Origin: Pseudomonadota bacterium
GTDB lineage: Bacteria; Desulfobacterota; Syntrophia; Syntrophales; JADFWA01
DNA length: 6,077 bases
Assembly (NCBI GenBank): GCA_015222855.1
Contig: JADFWA010000193.1
Location: 1 to 6,077 of the forward strand
Reading direction: 5' to 3'
Both the position numbers and the translations under genes were made by a program. Under the pieces are notes generated by a model that did no database searches, was not told where the DNA came from, and worked only from the letters and a program-made list of their open reading frames with translations. Shown here piece by piece: positions 1-4,990 of the stretch (its first letter is position 1; the number at the start of each line of letters is the position of its first letter).

Positions 1-1
1 G

Positions 2-193
2 ATGATCGTGCATGTGGCAGACATCATTGTGAATAATTACAAGGCTGGCTTGGAAGGTGCGCCCGATTTTTCCAGGGTTCATCCTGAGGCTGGGAATGTC
101 ATGGCGCCGCAGTTGGAAACGGTGCAGGACTGGTTTCCCGGTGTGGAAGGTGAGATAGAATCGGCCTGCGAATTTTTCCTGGAGGAGGTTTGA
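2..193 (+). CDS. C-terminal fragment of a probable HDOD/HD-domain signalling protein
   Basis: The reading frame is open from the left edge to a TGA at 191-193, so the true start lies outside the window; the ATG at 2 is probably internal. The visible 63 residues begin MIVHVADIIVNN, followed by a Gly-containing loop, a Pro-Gln-Leu segment, a Trp (DWFPG) and an acidic C-terminal helix (EIESACEFFLEEV). This order (I-V-H-x-A-D-I, glycine loop, P-x-L, W) is what I recognise from the end of HDOD domains, which are catalytically degenerate relatives of HD phosphohydrolases used in bacterial signalling. A true HD or HD-GYP protein is the alternative, and the diagnostic residues would lie upstream. The response regulator that starts 124 bases downstream on the same strand fits a signalling role. 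Family assignment is inference from a short fragment. Confidence 0.62.
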   Translation: MIVHVADIIVNNYKAGLEGAPDFSRVHPEAGNVMAPQLETVQDWFPGVEGEIESACEFFLEEV

Positions 194-217
194 GCAAAGT
201 TTCCCGCTTCGAAATTT

Positions 218-273
218 GTAGGGTGGCATTTTATATGCCACCGTCTGCGGTCGGGTATAAAACCCGACCCTAC
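218..273. repeat. Palindromic element: two hairpins inside a short outer inverted repeat
   Basis: The outer arms GTAGGG (218-223) and CCCTAC (268-273) are inverted copies. Inside are two perfect 8-bp hairpins: GGTGGCAT (222-229) with ATGCCACC (235-242) around a 5-nt loop, and GGTCGGGT (249-256) with ACCCGACC (262-269) around a 5-nt loop. The GG and CC bases are shared between outer and inner stems, so the folds compete or stack into a cloverleaf-like form. It has no protein-coding character. It looks like a dispersed REP-type intergenic repeat between the HDOD-like gene and the response regulator; copy number cannot be judged from this window. Confidence 0.8.
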
Positions 274-306
274 TTTGCATTTTGGGAATTCCTTGACTGA
301 TACATC

Positions 307-313
307 AGAGGTG
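307..313 (+). promoter_or_regulatory. Ribosome binding site of the response regulator gene
   Basis: AGAGGTG ends 4 bases before the ATG at 318. It is a good Shine-Dalgarno match and supports this start. Confidence 0.7.
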
Positions 314-317
314 CAAA

Positions 318-1172
318 ATGGATGATTACCGTTATACTGTCTTATGTGTGGATGATGAAGAGAGCGTATTGAGTTCAATGCGGAGGTTGCTCCGAAGGGA
401 GGATTATCAATTCCTGACTGCTTCGAGTGGCGAAGAGGGTTTAAAGATCCTTGCAGAAAATGATGTTCACCTGGTGGTCTCCGATCAGAGAATGCCGCAG
501 GTGAGCGGGACTGAATTTCTTGCAGTCGTAAAGGAACGGTATCCGGATGTGATTCGCGTTATTCTTACCGGTTATACAGATGTGAATTCCATTACCGAGT
601 CAATCAATAAAGGGCATGTCTACAAATTTCTGTTAAAGCCGTGGAACGACGATAATCTGAAATTGGATATTAAACGGGCACTGGAGCAGTATGGTCTTGT
701 CCGGGCCAACAAAGAGCTTCATGAAATGGTTCTACAACAGAATGAAGAGTTGCAGGCAATGAATGAGAACCTGCAGGAAATGAATGAAAACCTGGAGGTG
801 CTGGTTCGGGAAAGAACGGAGAAACTTGAGGTTCAGAACCGGGCACTGGAGCTCTCACGTCAGATTCTGGAAGATCTGCCTGTGCCGATTATCGGTGTGA
901 GCGCCGAAGGGACTATTGTGCTGATAAACAAAGTGGTGAATGACCTGTCATTCCTGGATGCGGGCATTGATATAGGGAGGGAGCTTACCGATTATTTTCC
1001 GGGCGACGTACAAGAGAAGGTAACTGCAGCGCTTACGACCAACCTGCCCCAGACACTTGATGGCTACGAGCTTTCAGGAACAATCTGTGATCTTGATTTA
1101 ACACCCCTTTCGTGGAAATTTTCAGGGAAAGGAGTCATACTGACGATAAAACAGATTAAGGGTAAGGGGTGA
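318..1172 (+). CDS. Response regulator with REC, coiled-coil and PAS-like domains, no output domain
   Basis: The protein has 284 residues. Residues 1-125 form a receiver domain: acidic pair D12/D13, phosphoacceptor D56 in VVSDQRMP, T84 in VILTGYTD and K107 in FLLKPW, so all phosphotransfer residues are present. The DQRMP...LTGY...KPW signature is typical of receivers attached to HD-GYP or histidine kinase modules (RpfG-like). Residues about 125-180 form a coiled coil with a repeated heptad (LQAMNEN, LQEMNEN) and the ERTEKLE motif common in linker helices. Residues about 182-280 read as a PAS-like sensor (LPVPIIGVSAEGTIVLINK). No GGDEF, HD-GYP, kinase or DNA-binding domain follows, so it probably works through protein contacts, possibly with the HDOD-like protein encoded just upstream; that partnership is inference. 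The last residues KGKG are encoded by a 7-bp word array that runs into the spacer. Confidence 0.9.
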   Translation: MDDYRYTVLCVDDEESVLSSMRRLLRREDYQFLTASSGEEGLKILAENDVHLVVSDQRMPQVSGTEFLAVVKERYPDVIRVILTGYTDVNSITESINKGHVYKFLLKPWNDDNLKLDIKRALEQYGLVRANKELHEMVLQQNEELQAMNENLQEMNENLEVLVRERTEKLEVQNRALELSRQILEDLPVPIIGVSAEGTIVLINKVVNDLSFLDAGIDIGRELTDYFPGDVQEKVTAALTTNLPQTLDGYELSGTICDLDLTPLSWKFSGKGVILTIKQIKGKG

Positions 1173-1174
1173 AG
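1154..1174. repeat. Degenerate 7-bp word array across a stop codon
   Basis: Three consecutive related heptads, GATTAAG, GGTAAGG and GGTGAAG, cover the last codons and the TGA (1170-1172) of the response regulator gene. TTAAGGGTAA (1156-1165) is a perfect inverted copy of TTACCCTTAA at 1367-1376, so this block and the one before nadK form an inverted pair around the spacer. Confidence 0.55.
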
Positions 1175-1240
1175 GGAATTATATCAAATATCAAAATGAA
1201 AAATGCAAAAGTAAAATGATTTGTCATTCTGAATCCCCTT

Positions 1241-1295
1241 GTCATTCCCGCGAAAGCGGGAATCTATATATCCCTGGGTCAAGCCCGAGGATGAC
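1241..1295. repeat. GTCATTCCCGC-type palindromic repeat
   Basis: ATTCCCGC (1244-1251) and GCGGGAAT (1256-1263) form a perfect 8-bp hairpin with a GAAA loop. A second, weaker hairpin, GGG (1276-1278) with CCC (1284-1286), surrounds TCAAG. The outer arms GTCAT (1241-1245) and ATGAC (1291-1295) close the unit. Elements of this wording are widespread in bacterial spacers; this copy has decayed in the second hairpin. No T-run follows the strong stem, so it is not a classical terminator. Confidence 0.75.
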
Positions 1296-1336
1296 ACGGT
1301 AATTTTGAATCTAATGAGATCCTGAAATGGAAGTTT

Positions 1337-1361
1337 GTCATTCTGGACTCGTTTCAGAATC
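1337..1361. repeat. Short GTCATTCTG...CAGAATC hairpin repeat
   Basis: ATTCTGGA (1340-1347) pairs with TTTCAGAAT (through 1360) in an 8-bp stem that includes one G-T pair, around a 5-nt loop. It starts with the same GTCATTC wording as 1241-1247 and as the partial copy GTCATTCTGAATCCCC at 1223-1238. The spacer therefore holds up to three related GTCATTC units. Confidence 0.6.
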
Positions 1362-1364
1362 TTC

Positions 1365-1390
1365 TTTTACCCTTAACCCTTAACCTAACC
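1365..1390. repeat. 7-bp tandem word array (CTTAACC) before nadK
   Basis: The heptads TTTTACC, CTTAACC and CTTAACC run from 1365 to 1385 and are followed by a partial TAACC to 1390. The array ends one base before the GAGGT ribosome binding site of nadK and is the inverted partner of the array at 1154-1174. Confidence 0.65.
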
Positions 1391-1391
1391 C

Positions 1392-1396
1392 GAGGT
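1392..1396 (+). promoter_or_regulatory. Ribosome binding site of nadK
   Basis: GAGGT lies 4 bases before the ATG at 1401 and directly after the 7-bp repeat array. It supports this start. Confidence 0.65.
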
Positions 1397-1400
1397 TTTA

Positions 1401-2276
1401 ATGGATATTAAAAAGATAGGGATAATAGCCAACATCGAAAAAGAGAAGGCTGTTGAAAGTGTCTTGCAGTTGAAAGAGTGGCTTTTGAACAGGAAGCTGG
1501 AGGTTCTTCTGGAGGAAGGGATAGCCGGCAGGCTGGGAGAGTCCACGGGGTTTAAAAGTGAAGAGCTCGCGTCTTCATCGGATATTATTGTCGTCTTCGG
1601 CGGGGACGGGACACTGCTTCGGGCCGCGCGTTCGATACGGGAATCTGATGTGCCGATACTCGGCATCAATTTGGGGGCATTTGGTTTTATGGCGGAGGTC
1701 AATTTGCATGAGATGTTTGGCGCCATGGAGTTGATCCTCGAGGGAGACTATCAGACTGAGAAGAGGATGATGCTCGATGTTGTCATAAACCGCGGGCAGG
1801 AATGTGTAGGCGATGGGACCGTCTTGAATGACATTGTAATTAACAGAGGTAATCTTTCCAGGATGATTGAACTGAAGACGGTGGTTGACGGCAGGTATCT
1901 GACCACTGTTAAGGCGGATGGCCTTATTATATCAACGCCGACGGGTTCCACGGCCTATTCCCTTTCCGCGGGGGGGCCGATCGTCTTTCCTGAACTCAAT
2001 ACCGTCATTATTACCCCGATATGCCCGCATACATTGACAAACCGGCCTGTGATCCTTCCGGAAGATGTTACTGTAAAGATCGTTTTATGGACAAAGGAAA
2101 AGGGCGCGACACTGACACTTGACGGGCAGGTCTCATTTACGCTGAAATCGGGGGATGCAATTACCATAAAGAAGTCGAGGTATTTTACCAGCATTATTGT
2201 TTCGCCTGACAGGGACTATTTAGAGATATTGCGAACCAAGCTGGGGTGGGGAGGATTGCCCTCGGGAGGAAATTAA
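1401..2276 (+). CDS. nadK: NAD kinase
   Basis: The 291-residue protein phosphorylates the adenosine ribose 2'-hydroxyl of NAD to give NADP, the sole de novo source of NADP in the cytoplasm. Family hallmarks are all visible. VVFGGDGTLLRAAR at about 64-77 holds the GGDG motif (67-70, D69 the expected catalytic Asp). LGINLGAFGFMAEV spans 87-100. LNDIVINRG has N143/D144 in place of the common NE pair. TPTGSTAYSLSAGGP (179-193) is the NAD-binding stretch, followed by TNRPVILP and DGQ (241-243). Length is normal for bacterial enzymes, and the N-terminal KKIGIIAN strand shows that nothing is missing. The gene is flanked by repeat-filled spacers of 228 and 220 bases. The nadK-recN order is one I recognise from many bacteria, though no direct functional link is established. 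Confidence 0.96.
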   Translation: MDIKKIGIIANIEKEKAVESVLQLKEWLLNRKLEVLLEEGIAGRLGESTGFKSEELASSSDIIVVFGGDGTLLRAARSIRESDVPILGINLGAFGFMAEVNLHEMFGAMELILEGDYQTEKRMMLDVVINRGQECVGDGTVLNDIVINRGNLSRMIELKTVVDGRYLTTVKADGLIISTPTGSTAYSLSAGGPIVFPELNTVIITPICPHTLTNRPVILPEDVTVKIVLWTKEKGATLTLDGQVSFTLKSGDAITIKKSRYFTSIIVSPDRDYLEILRTKLGWGGLPSGGN

Positions 2277-2302
2277 GGTTGAGGTAACATTCTATCTGTT
2301 TG

Positions 2303-2372
2303 AAATCCCCCTTTATGAAAGGGGGAAATGACTTGGTTCTCCCCTTTTCTAAAGGGGAGTTAGAGGGGATTT
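2303..2372. repeat. Two-hairpin CCCCC/GGGGG intergenic element
   Basis: The outer arms AAATCCCC (2303-2310) and GGGGATTT (2365-2372) are perfect inverted copies. Inside are TCCCCCTTT (2306-2314) with AAAGGGGGA (2318-2326) and CTCCCCTTT (2339-2347) with AAAGGGGAG (2351-2359), each with a 3-nt loop. Similar elements are common in the spacers of Desulfobacterota and cyanobacteria (general recollection, not searched). The right end is GGGGATTTTT, so on the + strand the closed structure followed by T residues could also reduce transcription past nadK; that function is speculative. Confidence 0.8.
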
Positions 2373-2385
2373 TTACAACAATTGC

Positions 2386-2452
2386 CTCGTTCCCATGCTC
2401 CAGCGTGGGAACCCACATGGTATGCATTCCCACGCTGGAGCATGGGAACGAG
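2386..2452. repeat. Perfect 26-bp inverted repeat with 15-nt loop
   Basis: The left arm 2386-2411 (starting CTCGTTCCCATGC) and the right arm 2427-2452 (ending GCATGGGAACGAG) are exact reverse complements over 26 bases, with loop 2412-2426. Each arm is itself nearly palindromic (TTCCCATGC, then TCCA, then GCGTGGGAA on the left), so it can fold as one long stem or as two small hairpins. The perfect arms suggest recent insertion or active maintenance. CTCGTTCCCA-type palindromes are a known kind of dispersed intergenic repeat. It lies in the leader of recN, 44 bases before the start codon. Confidence 0.85.
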
Positions 2453-2453
2453 A

Positions 2454-2481
2454 AACCGTGAACCGTGAACCGTGAACCGTG
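2454..2481. repeat. 7-bp tandem repeat (AACCGTG)x4 before recN
   Basis: Four exact tandem copies of AACCGTG lie directly after the 26-bp inverted repeat and end 15 bases before the recN ATG. The gap between array and start (GAACTTTCATATTAA) holds no Shine-Dalgarno sequence. Confidence 0.85.
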
Positions 2482-2496
2482 GAACTTTCATATTAA

Positions 2497-4167
2497 ATGT
2501 TAACGGAACTGAACATCAGGAATTTTGCCATCATTGATGAGCTTAATGTATCCTTTACCGGCGGGCTCAATGTCATTACCGGCGAGACGGGGGCGGGCAA
2601 ATCAATCATCATCGGCGCCGTGGGCCTTCTCCTCGGAGAAAGGGCATCGTCTGATCTGATAAGGTCTTCCGAAGAAACGGCTGCCGTGGAGGCGCTTTTT
2701 GACATAAGCGAAAAGGGGCAGTTAAAAGAAAAATTAATGAACGCGGGCTGTTATGAAGGGGACGAACTTGTTGTGAAGAGGATTGTGGCGCGTTCGGGCA
2801 AGAACAGGGTTTACATTAATGGAAACCTGTCAACTTTGAACATGCTTTCCTCCATTTCCGAAACGCTTGTCAACATATCCGGCCAGCATGAGCATCAGGT
2901 TATACTGAATGCGGAAAACCACATTGATATTCTGGATGAGTTTGGCAGTCTTCTGTCGCTAAGGTCTAAATTCACGAATCTTTACGATGAATATCAGGCT
3001 TTAAGGTCGAGGCTTGATGAGCTTGAAACCGTCAACCGCGAGAGCGGTAAGCGTGAAGAATTTCTCAGGTTTCAATTGAAGGAGATAGAGGATGCCGGCA
3101 TTATTGCCGGTGAAGATTCGTCCCTGGCGAAAGAGAAGAATATCCTCGCCAATGCGAGGAAGTTGACGGAATATGCCGCTAAGTCCTATGACATTCTTTA
3201 TGAGAAGAGTAGTTCCATATTGGAGGAACTTGGCGGGGCGATAAATAATATCAAAGAGATAGAGAAAATCGATCCTGAGTTGAATATTTCCGGGCAGGAG
3301 CTCGATTCCATCTTTTATAGTCTTGAGGATGTAGCTCTTATTCTGAGGGATTATATGAAAAATATATCCTTTGATCCCGGCAGGCTTGAGGAGATTGAGG
3401 ACAGGCTGGAATATCTGGGAAGGCTTAAACGCAAATATGGCGGGACGCTGGAAGGTGTATTGAAGTCAAAAGATGATATAGGAAATGAATTGAAGAATAT
3501 ATCTTCTGTAGAGGAGGATATTAAACAGCTTTCGGAGGAGATTTCTTCAAGAAAGGCGCTGCTGCTGGAGAAAGGGAGTCATCTTTCCCGGAGAAGGCGT
3601 GAGGCTGCCGGGGTATTGAAGGAGGCGATAGAGGGCGAGATTCACGCGCTGAGGATGGCGGATGCGGAATTTGAGGTCGCGTTTAAAGAGTCTGTTGAAG
3701 ATGAGATTAATTCAAAGGGCATAGATATAGTTGAATTTTATCTTTCAACAAATGTGGGGGAGGAATTGAAGCCCTTGAACAGGATAGCCTCCGGCGGGGA
3801 ACTTTCCCGAATAGTGCTGGCGATGAAGAAGGTTTTGGCCGGAGCTGGATCTGTCGGCACCATTATATTCGATGAGGTGGACAGCGGTATAGGTGGCGCT
3901 ACTGCCGGGATCGTCGGTGAAAAGCTCAAGGAGGTGTCGAAGAATCACCAGGTTATATGTATCACCCATCTCCCACAGATCGCCTGCTTTGGAGACAGCC
4001 ACTTCCTTGTTTCGAAGAGGGTTTCAGGGGAAAAGACGAATAGCCGTGTCTCCGTTCTTTCCGAACCGGAACGCTTCGATGAGATTACCAGGATGCTCAG
4101 CGGCATTGAAGCTACTGAAAAAGCAAGAGAACATGCCCGTGAGATGCTGAAGGCCAGTCGGGGATGA
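2497..4167 (+). CDS. recN: DNA repair protein RecN
   Basis: This 556-residue SMC-like ATPase acts on DNA ends in recombinational double-strand-break repair in the cytoplasm. Length matches the family (about 550). The N-terminus MLTELNIRNFAIIDEL is the classic RecN start and fixes the ATG despite the absence of a ribosome binding site. Walker A GETGAGKS is at 29-36. SGQHEHQ near 129-135 is the conserved segment after the N-terminal lobe. Long charged helices from about 150 to 390 form the coiled-coil arm, with its zipper-like centre. The ABC signature SGGELS is at 432-437, Walker B TIIFDE at 455-460 with DEVDSGIGG, and the switch His H491 in ITHLPQIA. All catalytic motifs are intact. recN is often SOS-induced, but I found no E. 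coli-type (CTGT-N8-ACAG) or Gram-positive-type (GAAC-N4-GTTC) LexA box in the 220-base leader, which is instead full of repeats. Its stop codon overlaps the next repeat element. Confidence 0.97.
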   Translation: MLTELNIRNFAIIDELNVSFTGGLNVITGETGAGKSIIIGAVGLLLGERASSDLIRSSEETAAVEALFDISEKGQLKEKLMNAGCYEGDELVVKRIVARSGKNRVYINGNLSTLNMLSSISETLVNISGQHEHQVILNAENHIDILDEFGSLLSLRSKFTNLYDEYQALRSRLDELETVNRESGKREEFLRFQLKEIEDAGIIAGEDSSLAKEKNILANARKLTEYAAKSYDILYEKSSSILEELGGAINNIKEIEKIDPELNISGQELDSIFYSLEDVALILRDYMKNISFDPGRLEEIEDRLEYLGRLKRKYGGTLEGVLKSKDDIGNELKNISSVEEDIKQLSEEISSRKALLLEKGSHLSRRRREAAGVLKEAIEGEIHALRMADAEFEVAFKESVEDEINSKGIDIVEFYLSTNVGEELKPLNRIASGGELSRIVLAMKKVLAGAGSVGTIIFDEVDSGIGGATAGIVGEKLKEVSKNHQVICITHLPQIACFGDSHFLVSKRVSGEKTNSRVSVLSEPERFDEITRMLSGIEATEKAREHAREMLKASRG

Positions 4168-4251
4168 GTTCAGAGTTCAGAGTTCAAAGTTTTTTATGTT
4201 TCCTGGCTCGGAACCCGGAACCCGGAACTTTGAACTTTGAACCCAGAACTC
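4166..4251. repeat. Imperfect 26-bp inverted repeat made of 7-bp words
   Basis: The left part holds three exact GAGTTCA heptads (4166-4186), then AAGTT. The right part holds six in-phase heptads from 4210 to 4251: GGAACCC, GGAACCC, GGAACTT, TGAACTT, TGAACCC and AGAACTC, all fitting NGAACYY. The left words are the reverse complement of the same pattern. Arms 4166-4191 and 4226-4251 match at 23 of 26 positions. The element begins within the recN stop codon (TGA 4165-4167) and ends one base before the AAGGA ribosome binding site of the next gene, filling the whole spacer. Confidence 0.85.
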
Positions 4252-4256
4252 AAGGA
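4252..4256 (+). promoter_or_regulatory. Ribosome binding site deciding the GNAT start
   Basis: AAGGA lies 6 bases before the ATG at 4263. It favours 4263 over the in-frame ATG at 4164, which would add 33 residues encoded by repeat DNA. Confidence 0.75.
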
Positions 4257-4262
4257 TACGGA

Positions 4263-4721
4263 ATGCTAAGAAAAGCGAAAATAGGTGACGCGAAGATCAT
4301 TCACAGGATGATAAATATCTCCTCGGGAAAGGGTGAGATGCTTCCTAGGTCACTGATGGATATTTACAGCAGCCTGAGGGATTTTTTTGTTTATGTTGAT
4401 GAGGATAGCGCTTCCATAACGGGCATCTGTGCCATGCATATTTTCTGGGAAAACCTGGTTGAGATAAGATCTCTTTATGTTGATGAAGGACACAGGGAAA
4501 AGGGATTGGGCAGGAATCTCGTGGAGGCCTGCATCTCCGAGGCCATAACCCTTGAACTGTTCAGCGTATTTACCCTTACATATCAGAAGGAATTTTTCGA
4601 AAAGCTGGGATTCAGAGAGGTGGATAAAGCAACCCTTCCCGAAAAGATATGGTCTGACTGCTTTAGATGTCCCAAGTATCCTGATTATTGTGATGAAGTG
4701 GCGATGATTATAGAAGTTTAG
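4263..4721 (+). CDS. GNAT N-acetyltransferase, short ArgA-like type
   Basis: The protein has 152 residues. MLRKAKIGDAKIIHRMIN is a typical GNAT first strand and helix; EIRSLYVDEGHREKGLGRNLVEAC (67-90) holds the acetyl-CoA-binding strand and the R-x-x-G-x-G loop (R78, G81, G83); FTLTYQKEFFEKLGFREVDK (103-122) is the C-terminal GNAT part. The GEMLPRSL segment (24-31) and the closing DCFRCPKYPDYCDE match short stand-alone acetyltransferases annotated as N-acetylglutamate synthase-like, which make N-acetylglutamate for arginine synthesis. Substrate is inference; another amino-acid substrate is possible. Cysteines C133, C136 and C143 form a C-x2-C-x6-C cluster. I chose the start at 4263 because it has a good ribosome binding site and begins the conserved domain. 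The frame is open back to 4164, where an ATGA overlaps the recN stop, but those 33 residues are low-complexity repeat translation. Confidence 0.88.
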   Translation: MLRKAKIGDAKIIHRMINISSGKGEMLPRSLMDIYSSLRDFFVYVDEDSASITGICAMHIFWENLVEIRSLYVDEGHREKGLGRNLVEACISEAITLELFSVFTLTYQKEFFEKLGFREVDKATLPEKIWSDCFRCPKYPDYCDEVAMIIEV

Positions 4722-4810
4722 TAATTACTCAGCCACAAAGTCACCAAGACACAAAGTGTAGAAATTAATTATATTTTCCCGTAATCTCCGGAAAATTTTA
4801 TTAATCAAAT

Positions 4811-4868
4811 GCCTGCCTGTGCGATGCACCTGTCTGCGTCGCAAACGCGACAGGCAGGCGCAGACAGG
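4811..4868. repeat. GC-rich core with two interleaved inverted repeats
   Basis: GCCTGCCTGT (4811-4820) pairs exactly with ACAGGCAGGC (4850-4859), and CCTGTCTGCG (4829-4838) pairs exactly with CGCAGACAGG (4859-4868). The order A-B-A'-B' is a pseudoknot topology. Smaller hairpins GTGC-GAT-GCAC (4819-4829) and GTCGC-AAAC-GCGAC (4838-4851) lie between them. The GC content contrasts sharply with the AT-rich flanks, suggesting a repeat nested inside the larger element. Confidence 0.75.
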
Positions 4869-4877
4869 CCTCTGGTT

Positions 4878-4892
4878 ATCATAAATTATGAT
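4878..4892. repeat. AT-rich 7+1+7 palindrome
   Basis: ATCATAA and TTATGAT flank a single central A, a perfect odd-centred dyad. It could be an operator, but it lies inside the MITE-like element about 100 bases before mltA, and no regulator is suggested by the neighbours. Confidence 0.35.
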
Positions 4893-4932
4893 ATGATTTT
4901 AGTGATTTCGTGTCTTGGTGGCTGAATAGTTA

Positions 4933-4981
4933 CGTTTGATATTTAAAGTTTCAGGTTTCATCTTTTAAACTTTAACCCCTG
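4933..4981. repeat. Degenerate 7-bp words with a 9-bp inverted repeat before mltA
   Basis: The in-phase heptads CGTTTGA, TATTTAA, AGTTTCA, GGTTTCA and TCTTTTA (4933-4967) fit NNTTTNA, and the last two before the start, AACTTTA and ACCCCTG, resemble the words of other spacers. TTAAAGTTT (4943-4951) and AAACTTTAA (4967-4975) are perfect inverted copies around 15 nt. The block ends 9 bases before the mltA ATG and leaves no Shine-Dalgarno sequence. Confidence 0.5.
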
Positions 4982-4990
4982 TTTAATCTT

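Larger units (their letters stand above)
4721..4933. mobile_element. MITE-like element, about 213 bp, no coding capacity
   Basis: The ends are imperfect inverted repeats: GTAATTACTCAGCCAC (4721-4736) matches the reverse complement of 4918-4933 at 14 of 16 positions. Similarity resumes further in, CACCAAGACAC (4743-4753) against the complement of 4910-4920, after an 8-bp slip on the left. The interior is AT-rich with a GC-rich palindromic core at 4811-4868. It starts on the last base of the GNAT stop codon. No transposase reading frame is present. I could not identify a clear target-site duplication, so mobility is inferred from the terminal repeats only. Confidence 0.55.

Noticed and set aside
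292..317. TTGACT before the response regulator as a promoter -35 box
   Set aside because: A correctly spaced -10 box would fall inside the ribosome binding site and coding start; nothing similar to TATAAT is there.
79..378. Minus-strand open frames across the window, including 79-378, 1385-1726 and 2194-2433
   Set aside because: They lie opposite well-recognised genes or cover palindromic repeats, and their translations show no family features.
1241..1263. Rho-independent terminator after the response regulator
   Set aside because: A strong GC stem is present but no T-run follows it; the wording fits a dispersed repeat better.
2279..2306. TTGAGG...TGAAAT as a recN promoter
   Set aside because: Both boxes are weak matches, and the region lies at the edge of a dispersed repeat; not supportable.
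2386..2452. CRISPR repeat or phage attachment site
   Set aside because: It is one palindrome with no regular repeat-spacer pattern, tRNA or integrase nearby.
2277..2496. LexA/SOS box before recN
   Set aside because: Neither CTGT-N8-ACAG nor GAAC-N4-GTTC is present; the GAAC words are tandem repeats without the matching GTTC half at the right spacing.
4887..4892. TATGAT as an mltA promoter -10
   Set aside because: There is no -35-like hexamer 16-18 bases upstream (that stretch is the GC-rich palindrome), and the match is explained by the AT-rich dyad.
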